Part shown: piece by piece, positions 44,894 to 53,720 of the stretch
Position numbering within the stretch: the stretch's first letter is position 1
Layout: each line of letters begins with the position of its first letter
Origin: Denitrobaculum sp965225735
GTDB lineage: Bacteria; Pseudomonadota; Alphaproteobacteria; Kiloniellales; Kiloniellaceae
Direction of reading: 5' to 3'
Length of the DNA stretch: 64,000 nt
Assembly (NCBI GenBank): GCA_965225735.1
Contig: CBDDBN010000030.1
Coordinates: forward strand, 248,001-312,000
The notes under the pieces: generated by a model
Databases searched by the model: none
Told to the model about the DNA's origin: nothing
The model's input: only the letters and a program-made list of their open reading frames with translations
Translations under genes and position numbers: made by a program

Positions 44894-46144
44894 TCAGCCG
44901 CACTTCGGGTTTTCGCGGCTGACAGGGCCGTACTTCAAGAACTCATCATAAGCCACGCCCAGGGTCTGGCTGACCGAAGGAATGACCTTGATGGTCTTGT
45001 TCAGGAGGTTGCCGTCCGGCCCTTCCGAGACCTCGGTCAGGAAGATGTCCGCGATGGCGTTGCGCCGCTCGTCCAACTTGACCATGCCTGTCGGCGTCTC
45101 GAAGGACAGATTGGACAGCACTTCACGATACTTCTTACCGCCGTCGGAGAGATCGCCGCCAACCTCATCAAGCGCCAGGAGCGCCGCCTTGGTGTTGATG
45201 TAATAGGCGTGTGCGAAGAGCGAGGGTGACGGGAAACCGTCGGGGAACTGTGCTTTGTAGGCCTCGACGAACTTTTGCCACCGGGCGTCGTCCCAGGTAT
45301 CGGAGATCGGACCGGCGGAAGGTGTGCCAATCACGAAGTCACGGGTGCGGCCCTTCGAGCCCAGGACCGTCTGGTCCACCGTGATCGAACCGCCGACCAG
45401 CGGCAGATCGCCACCCGCCTGCTCGTATTGAGTCAGGAAGTTGACCGCATCAGCGCCACCGAGCGCCACGTAGATGGCATCGACATCATCGGGCAGGGCT
45501 GCGATGACCGAGGAATAGTCCTTGTTGCCGATCGGCACCCAGAAACGCGCATCGGCTGGGGCTTGGCCGCCCAGGCGGCAGAAAGGCTCCAAGAAGCCGA
45601 ACACCTGGGTGTAGGGGAAGGAATAGTCCTCCGCCAGCACCGCGATGCTCCGGTAACCCTTTTCCTTGTAGACGTATTCACCCAGACCCGCCATCCACTG
45701 CGCGCCTTCGGTGCCAAAGCGGAAGAAGTTATCCGCCGGCTCGCGCAGGGTGGTGTCCTGCGCGGCGGAAGAGCCGTTCAGGAAGGTCACATTTGGCTGG
45801 GTCTTCGCATAGTCTTTGACCGCCAGCCCTTCGGAGCCTGACAGAGGACCAACCATAACCTGGACGCCGTCTTGCTCGACCAGTTTGCGGGTCGCCCGGA
45901 TTGCGCTGTCAGGTGACGCGTCGGAAGACCCGGTGATCAGCTCGATCTTCTTGCCGCCCGCGGTGTACTTGAATTCTTCCAGCGCCATTTTGACGCCGCG
46001 CATGCTGTCCTCACCCAGCACCGTAAAGGCGCCTTCGAGGGTCGCAAGTGCGCCCATCTTTACGGTACCGTCCTGTGCCACCGCCGGGCCGGCGAGCATG
46101 GCCGCGACGGCTGCTGCTATCAATGTCCGACTATCGGTTATCAT
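44894..46144 (-). CDS. livK: Branched-chain-type ABC transporter substrate-binding protein (LivK-like)
   Basis: 416-residue periplasmic type-I binding protein with a signal peptide cleaved after GPAVAQ. Mature start DGTVKMGALATLEGAFTVLG; further typical stretch VMVGPLSGSEGLAVKDYA. The ATG directly after AACAGGGAGGAAAA was chosen. Family members bind amino acids, amides, short organic acids or aromatic acids; the enzymes downstream favour a cyclic or aromatic compound. Confidence 0.9.
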   Translation of the reverse strand: MITDSRTLIAAAVAAMLAGPAVAQDGTVKMGALATLEGAFTVLGEDSMRGVKMALEEFKYTAGGKKIELITGSSDASPDSAIRATRKLVEQDGVQVMVGPLSGSEGLAVKDYAKTQPNVTFLNGSSAAQDTTLREPADNFFRFGTEGAQWMAGLGEYVYKEKGYRSIAVLAEDYSFPYTQVFGFLEPFCRLGGQAPADARFWVPIGNKDYSSVIAALPDDVDAIYVALGGADAVNFLTQYEQAGGDLPLVGGSITVDQTVLGSKGRTRDFVIGTPSAGPISDTWDDARWQKFVEAYKAQFPDGFPSPSLFAHAYYINTKAALLALDEVGGDLSDGGKKYREVLSNLSFETPTGMVKLDERRNAIADIFLTEVSEGPDGNLLNKTIKVIPSVSQTLGVAYDEFLKYGPVSRENPKCG

Positions 46145-46199
46145 TTTTTTCCTCCCTGTTGTGGGTTGACCGCGTTCAGGCCTTTTCGCCCGTTCCCGG

Positions 46200-47231
46200 T
46201 TACGACCCACCGCCGCTATCCGACGGTGTGCGTCGCCTCAGCTTCAGCGCGCCTTTTATGCGCATCCAAAGCCCAAGCAGGCCGTCCGGCGAAAAGAGGA
46301 CGACCAGAAGAAAAGCCAATCCGATGACCGTGTTGAAACGCTCGCGGTCGATCAGATCGATGGCAAAATTTTCCAGAAGAACAAAAGCCACTGCGCCGAT
46401 GAAAGGCCCAATCGGGTGGCGCATGCCGCCGACGACGGCGATGACCAAAATATCGATCACGACGTCGACGCCAACCGATCCCGGCGAGATACGGCCGTTA
46501 AACCAGACCATCAGCACACCGGCGCTGCCGGCGATGAGACCCGCCAGGAAGTAGGCGAAGATTCGGTGCAGCGTCACGTTATAGCCAATCGCGCGCATGC
46601 GGCGCGGATTGTCGCGGATGGCTTGGAGGCTCAGCCCGAAGGTCGAGCGGGCGCCATAGAGCACCATGAAGAAAAAGAAGGCCGAAACTGCGAGGCTCAG
46701 ATAATAAAAGGGCGTTGGATCGCGCCAATAGACGCCAAAGAGAGTCGGCGGTTCAACACCTGCGTAGCCGGTAAAGCCGTTGAAAATGACATAGTTTTGC
46801 CGCACGAAATAGAAAAAGGCGACGGCGATCGCGAGGGTGATCATGATGGTATAGATCCCCTCCGTCCGCACCGAAATGGCGCCGATGAGCGCGCTAAAGA
46901 TGGCGGCGGCGAAAATGGCGACCAAAACCGTCAGCCACCAGGGCCAGCCGAGCCCCATGACGCCAACTGAGTTATCACCCAGGATCGCCATGAGATAGCC
47001 CGCGAAGCCCGCGACCGTAAGCTGTGACAGGCTGACCATACCGCCGTAACCGGCTAGCATCATCAGAGATAGAGCAATGGTTCCAAGCACCAGAGAGTAG
47101 GCGCCGATCTGGAAAACGAAGAAATCAGAAGCGAAGGCGGGATAGAAAAGAAGGAAGAGCACGGCGAGCGCGGCAGCCGGGTGAATGTTCGGCAACCTGC
47201 TCTTTCCTGCGATGAGCGAGATATCGGCCAC
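46200..47231 (-). CDS. livM: Branched-chain-type ABC transporter permease (LivM-like)
   Basis: 343 residues, about nine membrane helices. Signature stretches: LAGYGGMVSLSQLTVAGFAG and SFRNP-equivalent LQAIRDNPRRMRAIGYNV, plus GGMRHPIGPFIGAVAFVLLE. The start is a GTG three bases past the livH stop. It forms the heterodimeric channel with LivH. Confidence 0.92.
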   Translation of the reverse strand: MADISLIAGKSRLPNIHPAAALAVLFLLFYPAFASDFFVFQIGAYSLVLGTIALSLMMLAGYGGMVSLSQLTVAGFAGYLMAILGDNSVGVMGLGWPWWLTVLVAIFAAAIFSALIGAISVRTEGIYTIMITLAIAVAFFYFVRQNYVIFNGFTGYAGVEPPTLFGVYWRDPTPFYYLSLAVSAFFFFMVLYGARSTFGLSLQAIRDNPRRMRAIGYNVTLHRIFAYFLAGLIAGSAGVLMVWFNGRISPGSVGVDVVIDILVIAVVGGMRHPIGPFIGAVAFVLLENFAIDLIDRERFNTVIGLAFLLVVLFSPDGLLGLWMRIKGALKLRRRTPSDSGGGS

Positions 47232-47234
47232 GGC

Positions 47235-48245
47235 TCAGGCGCTCCCCATGATGCCTTGGGGGCGCACCGCCAGCACCACCACCATGATCAGGAAAGTCAG
47301 AACCACGCCATAGGTCGGGAAGTAGGCCAGGCCGAACTGTTCCGCCAGACCGATCAGCAGAGCCCCGATCGCCGCCCCCGGCACCGACCCCATGCCACCG
47401 ACGATGACGACCACCAGAGAGGCGAGCAGATATCGGATGTCTTCTCCCGGTGCGATGGAGAGCGCCGTACCACCGATCACACCGGCAAATCCGGCGAGCC
47501 CAGCGCCAATCGCAAACACCAGCGCGAAGACGACCTGCACATTGACTCCAGTCGCCGCCAACATCTCCCGATCATTGACCCCGGCGCGGATCATCATCCC
47601 GATCCGGGTCCGGTTCAGAAACAGCCAGAGGGCAATGCCGACCGCAATCGCCACCGCCAGCACGGTCAGCCGGTAGACGGGGTACTTGATGAAAACCTCC
47701 TTTCCGGAGGCGCGGATAGTGGAGATGACCGGCAACTCTGCCGCCCCGAACAGCCACTCGGGCGGTGAAAACTGATAGGTCGTGCCAGACCAGATCGCCA
47801 GCATGAGGTCAGCTGCAACAATCGAGACGCCAATGGTCACCAGTGTTTGGCGAAGATCGTCTCCTTCCATCCGGCGGAAGACCAATACCTGGAGCAGCAC
47901 GCCGGTGATCGCGATCGCGATGAAGGCCGCAGCCAGGCCGACAAACCAACTGCCGGAGGCCTCGGCCGCTTCATAGCCGATGTAAGCTCCGAGCAGATAC
48001 ATCGAGCCATGGGCCAGGTTTACGTTCCGCATGAGCCCGAAAACGAGCGTGAAACCGCTGGCGACCAAAAAATAGAGACCGGCGAGGGTCAAACCGTTAA
48101 GGAAGGTGTTTACGAAGGTCTTTTTGCGGCCAATCGCCGAAACCATCCAGTCCGGCCACACCGCGAAGATCATCCAGAGGAAGATCCCGGCAGCGATCAG
48201 GATCACGATGGCCCAGAAGGTATGGCGTTCGATGAAACGCCTCAC
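47235..48245 (-). CDS. livH: Branched-chain-type ABC transporter permease (LivH-like)
   Basis: 336 residues with about eight to nine membrane helices; FGLMRNVNLAHGSMYLLGAY and DREMLAATGVNVQVVFAL are LivH hallmarks, and the C-terminus ends VVVLAVRPQGIMGSA. I chose a GTG with AGGAG nine bases upstream, just before the first hydrophobic helix; an ATG about 100 bases further upstream is also in frame. It is the first gene of the twelve-gene operon. Confidence 0.88.
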   Translation of the reverse strand: MRRFIERHTFWAIVILIAAGIFLWMIFAVWPDWMVSAIGRKKTFVNTFLNGLTLAGLYFLVASGFTLVFGLMRNVNLAHGSMYLLGAYIGYEAAEASGSWFVGLAAAFIAIAITGVLLQVLVFRRMEGDDLRQTLVTIGVSIVAADLMLAIWSGTTYQFSPPEWLFGAAELPVISTIRASGKEVFIKYPVYRLTVLAVAIAVGIALWLFLNRTRIGMMIRAGVNDREMLAATGVNVQVVFALVFAIGAGLAGFAGVIGGTALSIAPGEDIRYLLASLVVVIVGGMGSVPGAAIGALLIGLAEQFGLAYFPTYGVVLTFLIMVVVLAVRPQGIMGSA

Positions 48246-48413
48246 CGCTTTGTGCTCCTGACAGGCTTGAGGCTTCCCTCCGGTTGCTTCGCTACGAAGA
48301 GAAAACGGCTCTGCCGGCATCCCAAGCTGAAGCCATCCGACCATCCAGTGCGATCGATGATCAACTGCAGCCGCAAGGTCATGTGCAACATGATCTCTCG
48401 TGCCTCCCTCGAT

Positions 48414-48444
48414 GCCGTCTCATTCCAGCAGGACGGCTTTTTTT
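48414..48444 (+). terminator. Orphan intrinsic terminator
   Basis: GCCGTC and GACGGC form a six-bp stem around twelve bases, directly followed by TTTTTTT. It is oriented on the plus strand, upstream of the TIM-barrel-paralogue gene and after the start of the divergent livH, so it would end a short plus-strand transcript. Confidence 0.6.
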
Positions 48445-48593
48445 GGGTAAGTCTGCAAAGATTGACCCGGAATCAGCTTCCCGGAACAAATGCAGCGACA
48501 TCCCTTTGGCCTTTTTGGCTCTCACTCGAGTGTGTAGAGTAAAATTTTTAGCCACAAGCCAGTTAAATTGCGATTTTGGGTAATATTGGGTAA
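48443..48593. promoter_or_regulatory. Three TTGGGTAA motifs, two spaced ten bases apart
   Basis: TTGGGTAA occurs at 48443, 48576 and 48586; the last two repeat with a one-turn period (10 bp), typical of side-by-side protein-binding sites. The proX leader (4564-4582) contains a palindromic version of the same core (TGGGTAAC/GTTGCCCA). Confidence 0.4.
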
Positions 48594-48603
48594 CTTTTTC
48601 CCC

Positions 48604-49341
48604 ATGCTGCGGAATCACTTAAGCTGGGACATTACGCTTCGAGAAGACTCAGGCAATCGCTCACTGGTGCTACCACCGGCCATTCTGACTGCCAGACCCA
48701 GATTTTCGGAAACCGGCCTGCCCGATGAGGTGGCATTGCTGTTGCCGAACAACAATGGCGCATCGGGACTCATCTCAGAGGTGCTGGCGGCGCCGTCGCA
48801 ACTGGAGAACAGGGGTCTGGGGCTGTTCCTCGCGGACCCCTTTTTCAATGTGGGAACTGAAGCGGAGCGGCTGCGCGAGAGTGGCATCGCTTGGGTTGCA
48901 AACCTGCCCTCCGTGGAGCAGCAAGACCATGATTTCGTGCAGTTGCTGGGTGATGTGGGCCTCGACCGCAGCCTGGAGATCGAACGCCTGGCAAAGTTGA
49001 AGGCTGATGGCTTCCGGGTGCTGGCAGTGGTCGCTGGGGCAGAAGCGGCTGTCGCCGCCGCGGCGATCGAGCCAGACGCTTTGTTTGTGCTGCCCCGGAT
49101 CGCGGATTTCGCGGCGGGTTTTCCCTCTTTCCGGCAGCGCGGCGCGGCCGCGAGAGAGGTGCGCGAAGCGCTTCAACCTTCGGGTTGGCAAGGTCCACTG
49201 CTCGGCCTTGCGGCAGAAACCGAGGTTGCGCATGCCACGCTTTGGCCCGAGGTTCTGGACGGCATCGTCTGCCGCCCGACGCCCTTGAAGATGACGCGCG
49301 GCTTCGAGACCTCGTCGGCACAGGAAAAACCTAACCTTTGA
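48604..49341 (+). CDS. Divergent TIM-barrel protein, paralogue of the PEP-hydrolase-like family
   Basis: 245 residues. Overall layout follows the TIM barrel at 40989-41822: LFLADPFFNVGTEAERLRES corresponds to the GVNGTDPFCVF region and IAWVANLPSVEQQDHDFVQL to FSGVQNFPTVGLIDG. The conserved glycine-rich GAGTG and HLGLTTGG motifs are missing, so it may be non-catalytic, for example a sensor or decoy. The first ATG with protein character was taken; no clear ribosome-binding site is seen. It is divergent from livH and converges on the regulator gene, overlapping its end by 11 bases. Confidence 0.7.
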   Translation: MLRNHLSWDITLREDSGNRSLVLPPAILTARPRFSETGLPDEVALLLPNNNGASGLISEVLAAPSQLENRGLGLFLADPFFNVGTEAERLRESGIAWVANLPSVEQQDHDFVQLLGDVGLDRSLEIERLAKLKADGFRVLAVVAGAEAAVAAAAIEPDALFVLPRIADFAAGFPSFRQRGAAAREVREALQPSGWQGPLLGLAAETEVAHATLWPEVLDGIVCRPTPLKMTRGFETSSAQEKPNL

Positions 49342-51065
49342 GGCCGTATTTGGTCATTTTGTTGTAGAGGGTCTTTCGGGAAATCCCGAGCGCTTCGGCA
49401 GTGCGCGTTCGATGGAAGCCGTTGCGCCAGAGGGCATCGACCACACGGTGCTTCTCCGTTCGGGCGTCGGCCACGTCTTCCTGACCGCTTTCCAGCAGAG
49501 ACGCAAGCTCCTCCGGCTGAACCTGAGATGACAGCTTCCGGCCCGCAAGCAGCCCAAGAAGACGCCGCAGTTCGGCTTCGTTTTCGTTCCAGCTATGCGC
49601 CGTCAGGAGCTTGCGTGCTGCGACAGAAAACTCACCGCGGCCAGGCGCGGCGGGGGCCAGCTCGGCCGCCATTGCGTCGAGCACCACCATAAGATCTTCG
49701 ATACGGTCTCTGAGCGCCGGCAGCCGTAGGCTCCATCCGGCCATGACCCGGGCAAGTTCGACCCCGGAGCCCTCATCCTGCCGCACCTGGTCCCAGTCGT
49801 CGGAGACCAGAACCACGCGCGGCTGGATCGTGTGACGCCGCCGGCTGCCCGGCACAATGAAACTGCCCTCGTTCAAGGCCCGGGCAAGGCGCCGCTGTAT
49901 AGTTGTTGGTAAGGCGCTGGGCGCGTGAATAACTATGAGCCCCAGACTTTCATCAGCCAACGCGCCGGTCATCAGACTTCCTGAGTCGGCCGCGCCGAAA
50001 AGCCGCCGTCCAACGCCCGCCGGAAAGTCCTCCGATAGCAGATCGATCTCCAACACCGCTTTCTTAACGCGCGCCGTCTGGTTCGCCAGCGCATTCAGGG
50101 TCGGGCGCACGTCCTGCCCCCGCTCCGCGAAGAGGATAAGGGGTGTCTCCATAGCGGCGAGGCTCCGAAGCCGGCGCAGATAGTTAAGGAGCGCCGCCGA
50201 GCGGCCTACGAAGCCACAGCGTTGCCCCCAGGCGACCACCTTGGCGCTTTCAGCATCTAGAACGACACGGCGGTTGCTGGCCCGCCGGTAGGCATCGATC
50301 TGCTCCGCGACGGAGGCCTCGAAAGGCAGGCGTTCGATGGTCGAACCGCCGACATAACCGTCAATCGGTGCGCGGGCCGTGACCCGACCGAGGTCCTCCG
50401 CCGTTACGATGGATCCACCTTCCAGCAGAAACGACACATCAGGGTGAATCCGTTTGATGAGGCGGCCAACCTCCCGAGCAACAGACGCGGTTTCCTCGAT
50501 GGACGCGCGCAGACGGTGACCGAACGCCCCGCCTGCATTCCAACCGAGATTGAGGCAAACCATATCCAACCCCGCGTCGGCGCCTAGCCGCGGCCTGAGT
50601 GCGATTGGCGCAATAGAACATCGTGGTCAAGCCCACGTCCTGCACCGCTCGCAGGATCTCGACCTCCTTTTCGATTCCGCGACCGGCGCGGGAGAGGAGC
50701 TGCCGCATGGCGTTCGAATAGTGCAAGCTGCTAGGGAAGTTCACCGCGCCGGCGAAACCGCTGCGCTGAACCTCCTCGGCAATTTCGGCAGGCTCGCAAC
50801 GTTCACCCCAGGCATTGACGCCCAGCAAGACCGGCACCTTGCATTGAGGAAGCAGCTCACTGAGCGCAAAACCTCGCGTCAAAGGGGCAGCATCGTGGAT
50901 AGGCAGCATGCAGGCGATAGAGGGCGCGCCCATATTCCGCAAGCGTCCGGCGTTGATCGCCAGAAGAAAGTCAGCGCCGCCGCGCTCCGCCGCCAGAGCA
51001 GCGTTGCCGGAACCGATCGCCGCGCCGACCAGAAACTGCGATCCGGATTTCAGCAGAGGTTTCAT
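49331..51065 (-). pseudogene. TIM-barrel / degenerate sigma-54-activator AAA+ / Fis-type regulator, one +1 frameshift
   Basis: Two adjoining frames make one gene of about 577 residues when the extra base near 50585 is removed. Part one is a TIM-br_sig_trns sensor domain (FLVGAAIGSGNAALAAERGG; later VCLNLGWNAGGAFG, GGSTIERLPFEASV). Part two keeps the outline of an NtrC-type AAA+ domain (RRLFGAADSGSLMTGALAD, LPALRDRIEDL) but Walker A, Walker B acidic pair and the sigma-54-contacting GAFTGA loop are all lost. Part three is a Fis helix-turn-helix (TRTAEALGISRKTLYNKMTK). It probably binds DNA without ATPase-driven sigma-54 activation. Likely regulator of the neighbouring operon. Confidence 0.8.
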
Positions 51066-51139
51066 TGCACCTGCCTAGCGCGCTCAAGTCTCTGACAGAC
51101 TAAGCGTGGAAGGGATGCAGCGTCGAGAGGCTTTAGAAG

Positions 51140-51767
51140 TTAGAGGTGTTCGAGACGTGCGCGGTGGGCTTTGCGAATATGCAAACGCGCGCAGTCTTCC
51201 GCCCTGTCCAGGTCGCGCGCGGCAATGGCCTCAACCAGGAGGCGGTGTTCTTCTACGGCTCCGGCGCGGCGCGCCGGGTCGGTATAGGTCGTGCCGTCGA
51301 GCAGCAGAAGATACTGCTTCATATGTTCGACCTGCAGAACAAGGTATCGGTTGTGCGAGGCAAGGGTCAGCCGTCGGTGAAGCGTCCGGTTCGAGGCCAC
51401 CAACTTTTCGACATCGTCGATAATCTTCTGATCGGCCGCCACCGCGTCCTGCAGGATCGCGATCTCCACGTCGGTCGCATGCTGAGCCGCGAAACGGGCC
51501 GCGGTCCCTTCCAAGACTTCGCGCATCATGTAGAGCTGATTGATCTCATCGTGATCCAAGGTAGGGATCACCATGCCACGGTTGGGTTCGTGACCGCGCC
51601 AGCCCCTGCGCTTCAAGCTGCTTCAAAGCCTCGCGGATCGGTGTGCGGCTCACCCCGAAGCGCTCGGCCAGCTCGGTTTCGCGCAGACGGTCGCCAGGCT
51701 TCAGATCGCGCGCCTCAATCGACTGAACCAGGCGCGTGTAGATGTCGGGTCCATTGCGGGTCTGCAT
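51140..51767 (-). pseudogene. GntR-family (FCD) regulator, one +1 frameshift
   Basis: The N-terminal frame encodes the winged helix (LKPGDRLRETELAERFGVSR, then TPIREALKQLEAQGLAR); the second frame continues with NRGMVIPTLDHDEINQLY and an all-helical FCD effector domain with metal-ligand-type histidines (NRTLHRRLTLASHN; EEHRLLVEAI). Removing one G near 51594 joins them into 208 residues, a normal length. It is divergent from the hydroxyacid-dehydrogenase gene and a TGTATACA site lies between them. The break may be a sequencing error. Confidence 0.85.
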
Positions 51768-51814
51768 CGCGACTGTTTATCCCGATTCTCTTCTTGCTAA
51801 GAATTGCATGCATC

Positions 51815-51822
51815 TGTATACA
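51815..51822. promoter_or_regulatory. GntR-type operator candidate
   Basis: The palindrome TGTATACA (context CTGTATACAATA) is the typical core of FadR/FCD-subfamily operators. It lies in the 77-base space between gntR and the divergent dehydrogenase gene, 23 bases before the latter's start. Confidence 0.5.
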
Positions 51823-51844
51823 ATATTTAGCACGAGGTGTAATC

Positions 51845-52795
51845 TTGAAAATCGCAGTCCTGGACGACTATCAATCGCTTGCCCGCTCCTTTGCGGACTG
51901 GGAGCGCCTGCATGACCGGGCCCCTGTTACATTTTACGACGATCACGTCGCAGAGCAGGCAGAACTCCTCGCGCGCCTACAGCCCTACGATATTCTCTGC
52001 GTGATGCGGGAGCGCACACCGCTGCCCCGGACCGCGATCGAAGCCCTCCCCAATCTGAAGCTGATCGTCACAAGCGGCATGAAGAATGCGGCAATCGACA
52101 TCGCCGCGGCCCAGGATCGCGATGTCCTCGTCTGCGGCACCCCCTCACCCGGACACGCCACCGCGGAACTCGCCTTCAGCCTGATCCTCGCCCAGGCCAG
52201 GAACCTGCTGCCACAATCCAACGGTCTGCAGGCCGGCCGCTGGCAGGTTGGTATCGGACGTGATCTACGCGGCGCGACCCTTGGCGTTGTCGGGCTGGGG
52301 AGGCTGGGGGCACAGGTTGCGGCCTTCGGAAAAGCCTTCGGCATGAAGGTGATCGCCTGGAGCCAGAACCTCGAGGAAAGCCGCTGCAATGAGCTTGGCG
52401 TCGAGTATCGCCCAAAGGCGCAGCTCTTCGCGGAAGCGGATTTCATCACCATCCATTTGCGATTGTCGGATCGGACCCGGCACCTGGTCGGTAAAGAAGA
52501 ATTCTTCCGCATGAAGCCCGAGGCATACCTGGTAAACACCTCGCGCGCCGCAATTGTCGACGAGACTGCCTTGGAGCGCGCCCTGGTCAGCGGTGTTATC
52601 GCGGGGGCTGCCCTGGATGTCTTCGAGAATGAACCCCTCCCTCCGGATCATACTCTGTTGAGCACGCCGAACCTGCTGCTGACACCGCACATCGGGTACG
52701 TCACGCGCGAAACCTACGAGATTTTCTACGCCGAAAGCCTGGCGGCAATTGAGGCCTGGCTCGAAGGCAACCCCATTCGGGTTCTGACCGTATGA
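51845..52795 (+). CDS. D-2-hydroxyacid dehydrogenase family protein
   Basis: 316 residues. NAD-binding motif LGVVGLGRLGAQVAAFGKAF near residues 139-158; catalytic arginine, glutamate and histidine lie in VNTSRAAIVDE, ALDVFENEPLP and LTPHIGYVTRE. It reduces a 2-keto acid or oxidises a D-2-hydroxyacid. The start is a TTG with GAGG upstream, chosen because the family begins MKIAVLDDYQ. It overlaps the TauE-type exporter gene by four bases. Confidence 0.92.
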   Translation: MKIAVLDDYQSLARSFADWERLHDRAPVTFYDDHVAEQAELLARLQPYDILCVMRERTPLPRTAIEALPNLKLIVTSGMKNAAIDIAAAQDRDVLVCGTPSPGHATAELAFSLILAQARNLLPQSNGLQAGRWQVGIGRDLRGATLGVVGLGRLGAQVAAFGKAFGMKVIAWSQNLEESRCNELGVEYRPKAQLFAEADFITIHLRLSDRTRHLVGKEEFFRMKPEAYLVNTSRAAIVDETALERALVSGVIAGAALDVFENEPLPPDHTLLSTPNLLLTPHIGYVTRETYEIFYAESLAAIEAWLEGNPIRVLTV

Positions 52796-53550
52796 TCGAT
52801 TCCCTGCTGTCCGACTTCGGACTTTTCGAGATCGTGGCAATTGCGGCGGTGGCACTGATCACCTCGGCGATCCACGGCGCAACGGGCGTGGCTGGCGGTT
52901 TTCTTCTCTCCGCCGCAATCGCACCGATTATCGGGGTGAAGCCCATCGTGCCGGTGATTAGCGTTGCCCTGCTGATCAGCCACAGCGCCCGCGCCTTGTT
53001 CAACATGCGGGACTTCGACCGCAGCGTCTACTTCGCCATCGCACTACCAGCCGTGCCCTGCATCGTCGGCGGCGCGTTGATCTACGGCCGTCTCGAGGCC
53101 ACAGCCATCGCCATCCTGCTCGGCTGCGTCATCCTCTCGTCTATTCCAATCCGGCGCTGGGCCAAGGCGCGCGAGATCAACGCCGGAAAGCCGACACTCC
53201 ATGCAGCCGGTGCGGTGTACGGTGGTCTTTCAGGCACATCGATCGGGCCTGGCATGCTGCTCATACCCTTTATGCTGGGTTACGGACTCCGGAAAGAGGC
53301 TTTCGTCGCGACCTTGGCAGTGATTGCCCTAACCACCAACGTGACGCGGGTTTCCATCTTCGGCGGAATGGAATTGTTGGACTCGCGCTATCTTTTGCTC
53401 GGCGTGCTGATCGGCCTGGTGACCATCCCCGGCAACTGGATCGGCCGCGCCTTCTTGCGGCGTATGACCAACGACGGTCATGGCACCCTGGTCGATATCC
53501 TTACGGTGATCGGCGCCCTGAATTTCTTCTGGCTCGCTTATCGCGCTTGA
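52792..53550 (+). CDS. TauE/SafE family sulfite/organic-acid exporter
   Basis: 252 residues with about eight hydrophobic helices and the two-repeat layout of the family (SAIHGATGVAGGFLLSAAIA in the first half, YGGLSGTSIGPGMLLIPFML in the second). Family members export sulfite, sulfoacetate or other small anions. Translationally coupled to the D-2-hydroxyacid dehydrogenase (ATGA), so the carried anion may be related to that enzyme's substrate. Confidence 0.9.
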   Translation: MIDSLLSDFGLFEIVAIAAVALITSAIHGATGVAGGFLLSAAIAPIIGVKPIVPVISVALLISHSARALFNMRDFDRSVYFAIALPAVPCIVGGALIYGRLEATAIAILLGCVILSSIPIRRWAKAREINAGKPTLHAAGAVYGGLSGTSIGPGMLLIPFMLGYGLRKEAFVATLAVIALTTNVTRVSIFGGMELLDSRYLLLGVLIGLVTIPGNWIGRAFLRRMTNDGHGTLVDILTVIGALNFFWLAYRA

Positions 53551-53552
53551 TT

Positions 53553-53681
53553 CTAGAGGATGTTCCGACCACATGGGATCAATTTGATGGGCTCTTTTCC
53601 GCTCAGACTGCGTTGCCGCGCCTTGTCAGAACGAAAAATCTTCCCGGTCAAATGATTCCATGTGGTCGGAACATGCTCTAG
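53553..53681. repeat. 129-bp inverted-repeat (MITE-like) intergenic element
   Basis: Near-perfect terminal inverted repeats of 34-35 bp (left arm opens CTAGAGGATGTTCCGACCAC; right arm, reversed, opens CTAGAGCATGTTCCGACCAC; about three differences) flank roughly 60 bases. No ORF is inside. It fills almost the whole gap after the exporter gene. Confidence 0.8.
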
Positions 53682-53720
53682 TCTGCAACCGATGGCGGTT
53701 GATGAAAGGAAGCAGCGCTT

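Larger units (their letters stand above)
48246..48603. other. Control region upstream of livH, with plus-strand terminator and TTGGGTAA repeats
   Basis: 358 bases between the divergent livH and TIM-barrel-paralogue genes. The plus strand holds a TCATGT/ACATGA hairpin near 48380 and an intrinsic terminator (listed separately) with no annotated gene before it, so a small RNA or attenuated leader is possible. Three TTGGGTAA motifs lie in the half nearer the plus-strand gene. Confidence 0.5.
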
